A DNA stretch of 64,000 nt from Rubrivivax sp. (GCA_019635315.1 JAHBZT010000007.1:62001-126000), one strand, 5' to 3'; counted from the stretch's first letter, positions 46,766 through 57,451 are shown. Program-made: numbers and translations. The notes: generated by a model from the letters alone, not told the origin.

Positions 46766-48436
46766 ATGACGCACGACGAAATCCTCGCCCAGTTCGGCCC
46801 GCGCGAGGCCATGGACTACGACGTCGTCGTGGTCGGCGCCGGCCCAGCCGGCCTGGCCACCGCGATCCGCCTGAAGCAGTTGCATGCCGAATGCTCGGTG
46901 GTCGTGCTCGAGAAGGGCTCGGAGCCCGGCGCGCACATCCTGTCCGGCGCGGTGATGGACCCGCGCGCGATCACCGAGCTGTTCCCGGACTGGAAGGAGC
47001 GCGGCGCCCCGCTGCTGCAGCCGGTGACCGGCGACCAGGTGCTGTTCCTCTCCGCCAGCGGCGCGCAGCGCACGCCCGACTGGCTGGTGCCCGACTGCCT
47101 GCACAACGAGGGCAACTACGTCATCAGCCTGGGCGCGGTGACCAAGTGGCTGGCCGAGCAGGCGGAAGGCCTGGGCGTCGAGATCTTCCCCGGCTTCGCC
47201 GCCGCCGAGGTGCTGTACACCGACGACGGCCGCGTGCGCGGCGTCGCCACCGGCAACCTGGGCGTGGGCAAGGAAGGCCAGCCGCACGACGGCTTCCAGC
47301 TCGGCATGGAGCTGACCGCGAAATACACGGTCTTCGCCGAAGGCGCGCGCGGGCACCTGGGCAAGCAGCTGATCGCGCGCTACGGTCTCGACGAAGGGCG
47401 CGACCCGCAGAGCTACGCGATCGGCGTCAAGGAACTCTGGGAGATTCCGCCGGAGAAGGCGCAACCGGGCCTGGTCGTGCACACCGCCGGCTGGCCGATG
47501 GACGAGCAGACCTACGGCGGCGGCTTCCTCTACCACCTGCAGGGCCACCAGGTCACGCTCGGCTTCGTCACCGGGCTCGACTACCAGAACCCCTGGCTCA
47601 GCCCCTTCGAGGAGATGCAGCGCTGGAAGACGCATCCGGCAATCCGCGCGCACATCGAGGGCGGCAAGCGCATCGGCTACGGCGCACGCGCGATCACCGC
47701 CGGAGGGCTGCTCTCGCTGCCGAAGCTGGTATTCCCCGGCGGCTGCCTCGTCGGCTGCGATGCCGGCACGCTGAATGCGCCGCGCATCAAGGGCAGCCAT
47801 GCCGCGATCAAGACCGGCCTGCTGGCCGCCGAGGCCATCGCGCCGGCGCTGGCCGAAGGCCGCGCGCACGACGAGCTCGCGGCCTACCCGGCCGCCTTCG
47901 AGCAGAGCTGGCTGTTTGCCGAGCTGGACCAGGCGCGCAACTTCAAGCAGTGGTTCAAGCAGGGCAACACGGTCGGCGCGCTGATGACCGGCATCGAATA
48001 CTGGCTGCTGCCGAAGCTGGGCATCAAGCGCCCGCCCTGGACCATCCACCGCAAGATGCCGGACCACGCGCGGCTGCACGCCGCCGGGCAGGTCGAGCCG
48101 ATCCGCTACCCCAAGCCCGACGGCGTGCTGACCTTCGACCGCCTGAGCTCGGTCTTCATCAGCAACACCAACCACGAGGAGAACCAGCCGGCGCACCTGA
48201 CGCTGAAGGACGCCTCGGTGCCGGTGGCGCTGAACCTGGAGCGCTTCGGCGGCCCGGAGAGCCGCTACTGCCCGGCCGGCGTCTACGAGTTCGTGCACAC
48301 CGACGGCGCCGACCGGCTGGTCATCAACGCGCAGAACTGCGTGCACTGCAAGACCTGCGACATCAAGGACCCGTCGCAGAACATCGTCTGGGTCACGCCG
48401 GAAGGCGGCGGCGGGCCGAACTATGCGGGCATGTGA
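46766..48436 (+). CDS. Electron transfer flavoprotein-ubiquinone oxidoreductase
   Basis: 556 residues from the ATG at 46766. FAD loop YDVVVVGAGPAGLATAIRLK (residues 14-33); GAHILSGAVMDP; the membrane/quinone region NPWLSPFEEMQRWKTHPAIR; and GGCLVGCDAGTLNAPRIKGS. The C-terminal [4Fe-4S] ferredoxin domain has CPAGVYEF, then NCVHCKTCDIKDPSQNIVWV with all four cysteines. It passes electrons from ETF (fatty-acid and amino-acid oxidation) to ubiquinone at the inner membrane. No ETF genes lie within the window. Confidence 0.97.
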   Translation: MTHDEILAQFGPREAMDYDVVVVGAGPAGLATAIRLKQLHAECSVVVLEKGSEPGAHILSGAVMDPRAITELFPDWKERGAPLLQPVTGDQVLFLSASGAQRTPDWLVPDCLHNEGNYVISLGAVTKWLAEQAEGLGVEIFPGFAAAEVLYTDDGRVRGVATGNLGVGKEGQPHDGFQLGMELTAKYTVFAEGARGHLGKQLIARYGLDEGRDPQSYAIGVKELWEIPPEKAQPGLVVHTAGWPMDEQTYGGGFLYHLQGHQVTLGFVTGLDYQNPWLSPFEEMQRWKTHPAIRAHIEGGKRIGYGARAITAGGLLSLPKLVFPGGCLVGCDAGTLNAPRIKGSHAAIKTGLLAAEAIAPALAEGRAHDELAAYPAAFEQSWLFAELDQARNFKQWFKQGNTVGALMTGIEYWLLPKLGIKRPPWTIHRKMPDHARLHAAGQVEPIRYPKPDGVLTFDRLSSVFISNTNHEENQPAHLTLKDASVPVALNLERFGGPESRYCPAGVYEFVHTDGADRLVINAQNCVHCKTCDIKDPSQNIVWVTPEGGGGPNYAGM

Positions 48437-48497
48437 GGCCGGCGACTCCCTCGCCTGACGGCCAGACGCCGACGAGCCCGCGCGCGGCCCCCGCGCG

Positions 48498-49931
48498 ATG
48501 ACGCTGCCCCGCCCCTCGTACCGCCAGCTGCTGGTGCTGGCCTTCGTGCTGGTCGCCGCGCTGCTGGCCGCGGTGGCGGTGCGCGGCCTGTTCACGCTGG
48601 AGCGGCTGCTGCAGCAAAGCCGCGACGGCGCCGCCAGCGCGCTGCTGCTGGCCGCCGGCAGCGAGCGCCTGGCCGAGCAGGCGGTGACGATGGAACGCGC
48701 GGCGCGCCAGTACCTGGTGCTCGGCGACCCGCTGCTGCGCCGCACCTTCGAGCGCGCCGGCGACGCCGCGCGCGAACAGCTCGGCAGCTTCGCCGACGGC
48801 GTGCTGCCCGCGGAACTGGCCGCACGCTGGCAGCAGCAGCTGGATCTCGCGGCGCGCCAGCTCGACGGCAGCGCCGACGCGCTGGCGGCGCGCGACGCCG
48901 CGCTGGTCGGCGCCTTCCGCGAGCTGGCGGCGATCAACGCCGAGGTCGGCGAAGAGGTGCGCGCCGTCATCGGCCGGCGCAGCGCGGCGCTGCAGGAGGC
49001 GCTCGAGCGCCAGCGCGCGGCGCTCGCGCGCCAGGTGCTGCTGGCCGTCGTCTTCGCGCTCGCGCTCGCGCTGGCCTTCGCGTGGTGGCTGGCGCGGCCG
49101 CTGGCGCGTGTCGAGGCGGCCATCGTGCGCCTGGGCGAGAACCGGCTCGACGAACGCGTGGCGATCCGCGGCCCGGCCGACGTGCGCCGCCTGGGTCGCC
49201 GGCTGGACTGGCTGCGCCAGCGCCTGGCCGAGGGCGATGCCGACAAGGCGCGCTTCCTGCGCCATGTCTCGCACGACCTGAAGACGCCGCTGGCCGCGCT
49301 GCGCGAGGGTGTCGCGCTGCTCGAGGACGGGGTCGCCGGGCCCTTGAGTGCCGACCAGCGCGAGGTCGCGCGCATCCTGCGCGACAACACGGCGACGCTG
49401 CAGCGGCGCATCGAGGACCTGCTGAACTGGAATGCCGCCGCCTTCGCCGCGCAGCGCCTGGTGCGCCGGCCGGTGGAGCTGGGCGCGCTGGTGCGGCGCC
49501 TCATCGACGAGCAGCAGCTGCAGTGGCGTGCACGCGGGCTCACGGTCGCCGTCGAGGGCGCGCCGCTCACCGCCGAGGTCGACGCCGAACTGCTGGGCAG
49601 CGCACTGGCCAACCTGCTGATCAATGCGATCCGCTTCAGCCCGCCGGGCGGCACGGTGACGGTGGCGCTGGCGCGCGAAGGCGCGCTGGTGCGCATCGAG
49701 GTCGCCGACCAGGGCCCCGGCGTGCCGGAAGCCGATGCCGCGCGCATCTTCGAGCCCTTCTACCGCGGCAGCGTGCAGCCCGACGGCGGCCTGCCCGGCA
49801 GCGGCATCGGCCTGTCCATCGTCGCCGAGACCGTGGCCGCGCACGGCGGCCGTGTTCAACTGCGGCCTGCGGACCCGGAACGGCCGGGTGCGCGCTTCCG
49901 CATCGAACTGCCCCATGCCCTGGCCGACTGA
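48498..49931 (+). CDS. glrK: Envelope two-component sensor kinase GlrK/QseE-like
   Basis: 477 residues. Helix 1 (about 10-30), a periplasmic helical sensor of about 150 residues, helix 2 (about 178-198) and a HAMP linker lead to the kinase core FLRHVSHDLKTPLAALREGV with phosphorylated His259. The ATPase part has LLINAIRFSPPGGTVTVALA, DQGPGVPEADAARIFEPFYR and GSGIGLSIVAETVAAHGG. The order kinase - small lipoprotein - sigma-54 response regulator is that of enterobacterial glrK(qseE)-qseG-glrR(qseF). The regulator gene and opgGH follow on the same strand. Confidence 0.85.
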   Translation: MTLPRPSYRQLLVLAFVLVAALLAAVAVRGLFTLERLLQQSRDGAASALLLAAGSERLAEQAVTMERAARQYLVLGDPLLRRTFERAGDAAREQLGSFADGVLPAELAARWQQQLDLAARQLDGSADALAARDAALVGAFRELAAINAEVGEEVRAVIGRRSAALQEALERQRAALARQVLLAVVFALALALAFAWWLARPLARVEAAIVRLGENRLDERVAIRGPADVRRLGRRLDWLRQRLAEGDADKARFLRHVSHDLKTPLAALREGVALLEDGVAGPLSADQREVARILRDNTATLQRRIEDLLNWNAAAFAAQRLVRRPVELGALVRRLIDEQQLQWRARGLTVAVEGAPLTAEVDAELLGSALANLLINAIRFSPPGGTVTVALAREGALVRIEVADQGPGVPEADAARIFEPFYRGSVQPDGGLPGSGIGLSIVAETVAAHGGRVQLRPADPERPGARFRIELPHALAD

Positions 49932-50594
49932 TCCCGCCCGCGCCGTGCAGCGCCGCGACCTGCCCCGAACTGCCGCGCCATGCGCCGCGGTGGCCGCCTT
50001 GCTGGCCGCCGCGCTGCTGGCCGCCGGCTGCACGACGCCCCCGCCGCAGCAGCCCACGCCGCCCGCGCCGCCGCCGCCCACGCAGGTGAACGTGGCGCCG
50101 GTCGACGTGCCCGCGCCGCCGCCACCGGCGCCGGCACGCGACCCGGCACCCGACCCGGCCGATGCCGCGGCGCGCAGCCTGGTCGCGTACCACGAGCGCC
50201 TGCGCACGATGGGCACGCCCGAACTGGCGCGCGAATACCTGCGCCTGGGGGATGCCGGCGCTCCGCCGCAGACGCTGGAGCTGGCGCTGCTGCTGGCGCA
50301 GCGGCGGGCCAACGGCGACCTCGCGCGCGCGCTGGCGCTGCTGGAGCCGCTGCTGCGCGAGGACGCCGCCGCCAGTCCGTATGCGGCGCCGGCGCGCCTG
50401 CTGCATGCCCGCCTGGCCGAGCAGCGCCGGCTGGAAGAGCAGCTCGAGCGCCAGGGCCAGCAGCTGCGCGAGCAGCAGCGGCGCATCGAGCAACTGACCA
50501 GCCAGCTCGAGGCGCTGCGTGCGATCGAGCGCAGCCTGACCACGCGGCCGCTGGCGCCGGCGCCGGCCGTGCCGCCCCCGCCGCGCAGCACGCC

Positions 50595-50598
<4 letters not shown>
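49915..50598 (+). CDS. qseG: QseG-like outer-membrane lipoprotein with coiled coil
   Basis: 227 residues from the ATG at 49915, overlapping the kinase stop by 17 bases; a GTG at 49945 would also work. The signal ends in LLAAGC (Cys at about residue 39). A Pro-rich tract is followed by helical TPR-like text (GTPELAREYLRLGDAGAPPQ, then LLAQRRANGDLARALALLEP) and a C-terminal coiled coil (LEEQLERQGQQLREQQRRIE). Position between glrK and glrR and the lipoprotein plus coiled-coil layout match QseG/YfhG, which in E. coli stimulates the kinase. Sequence similarity itself is low. Stop overlaps the next ATG (ATGA). Confidence 0.72.
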
Positions 50599-52013
<1,415 letters not shown>

Positions 52014-52059
52014 GATTTCCCCGGCGCAACAGGCACTTGCCGCGCCACGCGGCAGCGCC

Positions 52060-52078
52060 CTGTCGCCGATCGGCGACG
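52060..52078. promoter_or_regulatory. Palindrome 2, candidate GlrR enhancer site
   Basis: CTGTCGCCGATCGGCGACG repeats the first palindrome for 19 bases and fits TGTC-N10-GACA with one change in the last base (GACG). Centre-to-centre distance to copy 1 is 69 bases, and it lies about 110 bases before the predicted opgG transcription start. Conservation of the full 10-base spacer as well as the ends suggests a recent duplication or a longer recognised sequence. Confidence 0.6.
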
Positions 52079-52132
52079 CGCGGGGCCCCCGGCGACCCCG
52101 CCGCAGGTTGGCCAGATTGCGCCAAGTCCTTG

Positions 52133-52145
52133 TCATCACTTGATT
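52133..52145 (-). promoter_or_regulatory. IHF-like site between enhancers and promoter
   Basis: On the minus strand AATCAAGTGATGA fits the IHF consensus WATCAA-N4-TTR with one mismatch and is followed by an A-rich stretch (GAAAAATCAAG). It sits between the two palindromes and the sigma-54 promoter, where IHF bending is needed in many sigma-54 systems. Confidence 0.4.
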
Positions 52146-52154
52146 TTTCACCCG

Positions 52155-52170
52155 AGGCCCAGGACTTGCC
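52155..52170 (+). promoter_or_regulatory. Sigma-54 promoter candidate for opgGH
   Basis: AGGCCCA-GGAC-TTGCC has the invariant GG (52156-52157) and GC (52168-52169) exactly 10 bases apart and an intact TTGC at -12. Start of transcription is predicted near 52181, 15 bases before a GTG and 42 before the ATG of opgG. The -24 element deviates from TGGCACG at the first T, the A and the G. Confidence 0.6.
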
Positions 52171-52222
52171 CTGAACCGGTCCGAGGGCGCCGCCGGTGCG
52201 CCCGCTGGATCACCCGCAGGGC

Positions 52223-53848
52223 ATGCCCCGAGACAACCGCCGCTTCGTCGTCCGCCTCGTTCTCAACATCGCCGCGCTGCTGACGGTGCTGGCGGCCTGC
52301 GCCACGACGCAGGCCCGGCAGGCGGCACCGGACTTCGGCTTCGACGTGGTCGCCGAGAGGGCGCGCGCGCTCGCCGCCGCGCCCTACCGCCCGGCCAGCG
52401 CGCCCTTGCCGCCGGCCCTGGCCGCGCTGGACTACGACGGCCGCCGCGAACTGCGCCACCGCCCCGACCGCGCGCACTGGCGCGACCAGGGCCTGCCCTT
52501 CGACCTGATGTTCTTTCACCGCGCCGGCGCGCAGGCCGACGCGGTGCGCCTGCACACCGTCGCGGGCGGCCGCGTGCAGCCGCTGGGCTACGACACGGCG
52601 GACTGGGACTTCGGCCGCCTGGGCCTGGACGGCAGCAGCTTCGGCGACCTCGGCCATGCCGGCTTTCGCATCCACCACGAGCTGAACCGGCCGGGCGTGC
52701 GCGACGAACTGGTCGTCTTCCTCGGCGCCAGCTATTTCCGCGCGCTCGGCCGCGGTCAGGTCTATGGCCTCTCGGCACGCGGGCTGGCCATCGACACCGT
52801 CGGCGCGCCGCCGGGCCGCGGCGAGGAGTTTCCGCGCTTCACCGACTTCTGGATCGAGCAGCCGGCGCCTGGCGCCCGGCAGGTCGTCGTGCACGCGCTG
52901 CTGGACAGCCCGCGTGCGACGGGCGCCTACCGCTTCGAGATCGCGCCCGGCGACGCGACCGTGATGACGGTGCGCGCGCGCATCTACCTGCGTGCACCTG
53001 TCGCGATGCTGGGCATCGCCCCGCTGACCAGCATGTACCAGCATGGCGAGAACCAGCCCTGGCACCCGGCGCAGCGGCGCGGCGCCGCAGGCCCGGCGGA
53101 GCCGGACTTCCGCCCCGAGGTGCACGACAGCGACGGCCTGCTGGTCGCCGCCACGGGCGAAGGCAGCGACGCCGTCGAGTGGCTGTGGCGCCCGCTGGTC
53201 AACCCGCCGCGGCCGCTGGCCAGCAGCTTCCAGGCGCGGCGGCTGCACGCCTTCGGGCTGCTGCAGCGCGACCGCCGCTTCGCCGCCTACGAGGACACCG
53301 AGGCGCGCTACGAGAAGCGCCCCGGCGCCTGGGTCGAGCCGATCGGCGACTGGGGTCCCGGCCGCGTGCAGTTGCTGCAGCTGCCCACGCCCGACGAGAC
53401 CGAGGACAACATCGTCGCCGCCTGGGTGCCGGCGCGCCTGCCGGTGCCCGGCGAGGCGCTGGAGGTCGCCTACCGCCTGCACTGGCAGGGCGACGCGCAG
53501 CAGGCGCCGCCGCTGGCGCACACGGTGCAGAGCCGGCGCGGCCGCGGCTGGGCCGAGCCGCAGCCCGGCGAGCTGAAGTTTCTCGTCGACTTCGCCGGCG
53601 GCCCCTTGCCCGGCCTGGCCGCGCAGCCCGCAGGCCCACGTGTCGAGCCGGTGGTTACGCCGCTGGCCAATGCCCGCGTGCTGCATGCCGACGCGTGGCC
53701 GCACCCCGAAGCCGGCCCCGGCGGCTGGCGCATGGCGCTGCGCGTGCAGCGCCTGGACCCGGCGCAGCCGCTGGAGCTGCGCGCCTTCCTGCGCCGCGGC
53801 GACACCGCGCTGACCGAAACCTGGACCGCGCTGGTCCCCCAGGAGTGA
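52223..53848 (+). CDS. opgG: Osmoregulated periplasmic glucan biosynthesis protein G
   Basis: 541 residues from the ATG at 52223; a GTG at 52196 with GAGGG ahead of it adds nine residues. Periplasmic protein of the MdoG/OpgG family needed to make or branch periplasmic beta-glucans. Motifs: FGFDVVAERARALAAAPYRP, LDYDGRRELRHRPDRAHWRD, FDLMFFHRAG, SSFGDLGHAGFRIHHELNRP, FLGASYFRALGRGQVYGLSA, and PLTSMYQHGEN. The signal ends LLTVLAAC, which could act as a lipobox, unusual for OpgG. Followed after 10 bases by opgH; preceded by the predicted GlrR/sigma-54 control region. Confidence 0.93.
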   Translation: MPRDNRRFVVRLVLNIAALLTVLAACATTQARQAAPDFGFDVVAERARALAAAPYRPASAPLPPALAALDYDGRRELRHRPDRAHWRDQGLPFDLMFFHRAGAQADAVRLHTVAGGRVQPLGYDTADWDFGRLGLDGSSFGDLGHAGFRIHHELNRPGVRDELVVFLGASYFRALGRGQVYGLSARGLAIDTVGAPPGRGEEFPRFTDFWIEQPAPGARQVVVHALLDSPRATGAYRFEIAPGDATVMTVRARIYLRAPVAMLGIAPLTSMYQHGENQPWHPAQRRGAAGPAEPDFRPEVHDSDGLLVAATGEGSDAVEWLWRPLVNPPRPLASSFQARRLHAFGLLQRDRRFAAYEDTEARYEKRPGAWVEPIGDWGPGRVQLLQLPTPDETEDNIVAAWVPARLPVPGEALEVAYRLHWQGDAQQAPPLAHTVQSRRGRGWAEPQPGELKFLVDFAGGPLPGLAAQPAGPRVEPVVTPLANARVLHADAWPHPEAGPGGWRMALRVQRLDPAQPLELRAFLRRGDTALTETWTALVPQE

Positions 53849-53858
53849 GCACGACGCC

Positions 53859-55934
53859 ATGACCCCGCACGACCACGCCACTGCCGACCACGCCTTCGTG
53901 CCGCGCTCGCGGCTGGCCACCGCGGCGCTGCGCCGCTACACGCATGGCGCCGCGCCGCCGCTCGTGCGCGGCAGCATGACGCCGACGCCGTGGCTGGGCC
54001 TTGCGGCCGCGCTGCGCCACGCCTGGTCGGCCCGCGGCGCCAACGTCGCGCCCGACGAGGCCGCGCAGGTGCGCGGCTGGGAACGTGCCGCGGCACGGCG
54101 GCGGCGGGCGCTGGTGCTGCTGGTGCTGGGCGCGGCGGCGCTGGCGGCGATGGTGATGCTGCAGCTGCTGCCGCTGCAGCCGCCGGGGGTCGGCCGCGTC
54201 GCGCAGGTGGCGCTGTTCGCGCTGCTGTTCGCCTGGGTCGCCGCCGGCTTCGTGACCGCGCTGATGGGCTACCTGGCGCTGCGCCGCGGAGACCGCCATG
54301 CGCTGTCGTGGCGGCGCGTCGCGAACGACCCGATCCGGCCCGACGCACGCACCGCGCTCGTGATGCCGATCTGCAACGAGCATGTGCCCACCGTCTTCGC
54401 CGGACTCGCGGCCACGGCCGAAAGCCTGGTCGCCGCCGGCGGCGCGCGCATCGTCGAGATCTTCGTGCTTTCCGATACCGGCGACGCGGCCACGCGCGCC
54501 GTCGAGCACCAGGCCTGGCAGGCGCTGCGCGAGCGCCTGGCGGCCACCGGCCTGCGCGTGCACTACCGCTGGCGCGCGCGGCGCACGCACCGCAAGGCCG
54601 GCAACGTGGCCGACTTCTGCCGCCGCTGGGGCCGCGCCTTCCGCTACATGGTGGTGCTGGACGCCGACAGCGTGATGAGCGGCGAGGCCGTGCTCGGCCT
54701 GGTGCGGCTGATGGAGGCGCACCCGCGCGCCGGCATCGTGCAGTCCGCCCCCGTTGCCTGCGGGCTGGACACGCCGCATGCACGCGCGCAACAGTTCGCC
54801 ACGCGCGTCACCGGCCGGCTGTTCAGCGCCGGGCTGCAGTACTGGCAGCTCGGCGAGAGCCACTACTGGGGCCACAACGCCATCATCCGCATCGCGCCCT
54901 TCATGCAGCACTGTGCGCTGGCGCCGCTGCCCGGTCGCGGCGCGCTGGCCGGCTCGATCCTGTCGCACGACTTCGTCGAGGCCGCGCTGATGCGGCGCGC
55001 CGGCTGGCAGGTCTGGCTGGCCGCCGACCTGCCCGGCAGCTACGAGCAGCAGCCGCCGCACCTGCTGGCCGAGCTGCAGCGCGACCGCCGCTGGTGCCAG
55101 GGCAACCTGATGAATGCACGGCTGATCGCCGAGCCCGGGCTGCACCGCGTGCACCGCGCGATGCTGGGCACCGGCGCGATGGCCTACCTGTCGGCGCCGC
55201 TGTGGCTGGCCTTCGTCGTGCTCGGCGTGGGCCTGTGGCTGGCCGGCGGCCACGCGCTGCCCGACCCGCGCCTGGTGCCGGCCTCGCTGCTGGCGCTGTG
55301 GGGCGCCACGCTGACCATGCTGCTGGGCCCGCGCCTGCTGGGCGCGCTGCTGGTTCTGCAGCAACGCCAGGGCCACCTGTACGGCGGCGCGCTGCGCCTG
55401 GCCGGCAGCGCGCTGCTCGAAGCCCTGCTGTCGGCGCTGCAGGCGCCGGTGCGCATGGCCGCGCACACGATCTTCGTCGCCGGCGCGCTGCTGGGCCTGC
55501 CGCTGCAGTGGAAGAGCCCGCCGCGCGAGGCCGAGCAGCTGGCCTGGCGCGACGCCGCACGGCCGCTGGCGCCGCTGTCGCTGCTGGCCGCGCTGGCGCT
55601 GGCCGGCGCGCTGTGGCTGGACGCCGGCATCGCGCTGTGGCTGGCGCCGGTGGCGCTGCCGCTGGTGCTGGCGGTGCCGCTGACGGTGTGGGGCAGCCGC
55701 CCGGCCGCCGGCCGCGCGCTGAAGCGCGCCGGGCTGCTGCTGACGCCCGAGGAGACCGCCACCCCCGGCGTGCTGCGGCGTGCCGAGGTCCTGGCGCTGC
55801 CGTTGCGGCCCGGCCACGCGCTGCCCGACAAGGTCGTCGCGCTGCGCGCTCCGCGGCGGCCGGAGTTTGCGGTGCTGGCCAGCGGTGCGCTGACCCTGGA
55901 CCCGCGGGAACGCCGGCTGGCACCGCCGCGCTGA
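53859..55934 (+). CDS. opgH: Osmoregulated periplasmic glucan glucosyltransferase H
   Basis: 691 residues. Inner-membrane GT2 enzyme that polymerises the glucan backbone from UDP-glucose. Two helices flank residues 85-145. The catalytic domain has LVMPICNEHVPTVFAGLAAT, VLSDTGDAA, VVLDADSVMSGE (DxD), LSHDFVEAALMRRAGWQVWL (catalytic Asp) and LQRDRRWCQGNLMN (QxxRW). Several membrane helices follow (GTGAMAYLSAPLWLAFVVLG, then MAAHTIFVAGALLGLP). With opgG it forms the usual operon. In enterobacteria OpgH also links UDP-glucose level to cell size. Confidence 0.95.
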   Translation: MTPHDHATADHAFVPRSRLATAALRRYTHGAAPPLVRGSMTPTPWLGLAAALRHAWSARGANVAPDEAAQVRGWERAAARRRRALVLLVLGAAALAAMVMLQLLPLQPPGVGRVAQVALFALLFAWVAAGFVTALMGYLALRRGDRHALSWRRVANDPIRPDARTALVMPICNEHVPTVFAGLAATAESLVAAGGARIVEIFVLSDTGDAATRAVEHQAWQALRERLAATGLRVHYRWRARRTHRKAGNVADFCRRWGRAFRYMVVLDADSVMSGEAVLGLVRLMEAHPRAGIVQSAPVACGLDTPHARAQQFATRVTGRLFSAGLQYWQLGESHYWGHNAIIRIAPFMQHCALAPLPGRGALAGSILSHDFVEAALMRRAGWQVWLAADLPGSYEQQPPHLLAELQRDRRWCQGNLMNARLIAEPGLHRVHRAMLGTGAMAYLSAPLWLAFVVLGVGLWLAGGHALPDPRLVPASLLALWGATLTMLLGPRLLGALLVLQQRQGHLYGGALRLAGSALLEALLSALQAPVRMAAHTIFVAGALLGLPLQWKSPPREAEQLAWRDAARPLAPLSLLAALALAGALWLDAGIALWLAPVALPLVLAVPLTVWGSRPAAGRALKRAGLLLTPEETATPGVLRRAEVLALPLRPGHALPDKVVALRAPRRPEFAVLASGALTLDPRERRLAPPR

Positions 55935-56098
55935 CGCGTCGCGCGCCATCCGCCGCACCACCCACCCCACCACCGGCCGCAGCACCGCCGCACCACCCGC
56001 CGCGCCCCGCCGCCGGCCGGCACGCGCACGCCCTGCGGTACGCTGGCGGCCGGCCGGCGCGGCCCGACGCGCCCGGCCGCATGGGGAGGGAACGACGG

Positions 56099-56629
56099 AT
56101 GGACATGCCCTGCCGCATCCACGCGCTCGACGCCGACGGCGCCGCCGCGCGTGCCGGCGAACTGGCCGAGGTGCTGATCGACTGCGTCGACGGCGGGGCC
56201 TCGGTCAGCTTCATGGCGCCGCTGGCCGCGGACAAGGCGCTGGCCTTCTGGCGCGGCGTCGCCGACGGCGTGGCACGCGGCGACCGCGTGCTGCTGGTGG
56301 CGGAGGACGGCGACGGCCGCCTCGTCGGCACCGTGCAGGTGGTGTTCGCGGCGCCGGAGAACCAGCCGCACCGCGCCGACATCGCGAAGATGCTGGTGCA
56401 CCGGCGCGCGCGCCGGCGCGGCCTGGCGGCCCGGCTGCTCGCCGCCGCCGAGGCTGCCGCGCGCGACGCCGGCCGCCGCGTGCTGGTACTGGACACCGTG
56501 ACCGGCAGCGATGCCGAGCGGCTGTACGCCCGCTGCGGATGGCAGCGCGTGGGCGTGATCCCGGACTATGCGCTGATGCCCGACGGCAGGCCCTGCGCGA
56601 CGACCGTCTTCTTCAAGACCCTGCGCTGA
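56099..56629 (+). CDS. GNAT-family N-acetyltransferase
   Basis: 176 residues from the ATG at 56099, preceded by GGGGAGGGA. The acetyl-CoA-binding core is clear: LVGTVQVVFAAPENQPHRAD, then IAKMLVHRRARRRGLAARLL (Q/R-x-x-G-x-G/A type loop), DAGRRVLVLDTVTGSDAERL and YARCGWQRVGVIPDYALMPD. This subfamily is often annotated simply as GNAT; the substrate is unknown. It lies 164 bases after opgH behind a very C-rich gap with no clear signal. Confidence 0.9.
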   Translation: MDMPCRIHALDADGAAARAGELAEVLIDCVDGGASVSFMAPLAADKALAFWRGVADGVARGDRVLLVAEDGDGRLVGTVQVVFAAPENQPHRADIAKMLVHRRARRRGLAARLLAAAEAAARDAGRRVLVLDTVTGSDAERLYARCGWQRVGVIPDYALMPDGRPCATTVFFKTLR

Positions 56630-56786
56630 GTCGCGCCGTTCGTCGAGCCCCCTCACTTGCGGGGGTAGGCGCAGGGTGTCGGGTCATCGCGCTTGTGGCG
56701 CGGCGGGGCCGGTGGCAGATTGCCCGCGGGCCGCCAGAGCCCTGCGAAGAACCGGTCGTCAACCCGAAGACACAGGAGAGAGTCGA

Positions 56787-57389
56787 ATGGCATCCAGCTT
56801 CAAGCGGGCCGCGCTCGCCTTGGCGGCGGCAGCGGCGCTGCCCGGCGCCGCGCTCGCGGACGTGACCTACAGCTTCACCGGCGCCACGTACAACGGGGGC
56901 TGGGCCAGCTTCGCGGCGGCGACCCACCTCGGCCCCGTGGTCGGCACGCTGACGGCGATCACCGCCAACTGGGTGCTGGACGCGCAGGCCGGGACGACCT
57001 TCGCCAGCGACCTGGCCGTGCTCGTCGGCGACGACGTGGCCTCGGGCGCCGTCGGCGGCGCGGTGCTGCAGGTGGGCGGCTGGTCCACCTACCCGGGCCT
57101 GGCGTCCGGCGTGGATCGCTTCACCTGGGGCGTGGGCAACAGCACGGCACCGGGCACCGCGGTCAGTGCGACGGTCGCGCTGGTCACCCCGCTGGTCTTC
57201 AGCGGCGGCGCCGGCGACCCGGCCGTGCTGCTGGGCAATGCGTGGAACAGCGCCTCGGCCTGGGGCACCTGGACCGGCTCGGTGACGCTGGTGGGCGTGT
57301 CGGCGGTGCCCGAGCCCGGCACCTGGGCCCTGCTGCTGGCCGGCGGCGCCGGCCTGGCCGGCTGGGCGCGCCGCCGCCGCGCGGCCTGA
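56787..57389 (+). CDS. PEP-CTERM sorting-domain protein
   Basis: 200 residues from the ATG at 56787, preceded by AGGAGAG. Signal peptide ALALAAAAALPGAALA; a small beta-rich mature part (TYSFTGATYNGGWASFAAAT, then SVTLVGVSA). C-terminal sorting tail VPEPGTWALLLAGGAGLAGW followed by ARRRRAA, the textbook PEP-CTERM layout. Like the gene at 12007, it needs an exosortase encoded elsewhere. A clear terminator follows. Function of the mature part is unknown. Confidence 0.92.
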   Translation: MASSFKRAALALAAAAALPGAALADVTYSFTGATYNGGWASFAAATHLGPVVGTLTAITANWVLDAQAGTTFASDLAVLVGDDVASGAVGGAVLQVGGWSTYPGLASGVDRFTWGVGNSTAPGTAVSATVALVTPLVFSGGAGDPAVLLGNAWNSASAWGTWTGSVTLVGVSAVPEPGTWALLLAGGAGLAGWARRRRAA

Positions 57390-57427
57390 AGCGCGCGCAC
57401 TCCCGCCCCCCGTTTCCCGTTCGGCAG

Positions 57428-57451
57428 ACCCGCTGCGTGCGCGCAGCGGGT
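57428..57451 (+). terminator. Terminator after the second PEP-CTERM gene
   Basis: A perfect 10-base stem, ACCCGCTGCG / CGCAGCGGGT, with a 4-base loop starts 38 bases after the stop codon and is followed by TCTGG. It lies between convergent genes and may serve both directions. Confidence 0.7.

Noticed and set aside
52108-52125. TTGGC-N8-GCCAA dyad between the palindromes and opgG
   Set aside because: Short arms, GG-to-GC spacing is 7 so it is not a sigma-54 site, and no regulator can be proposed.
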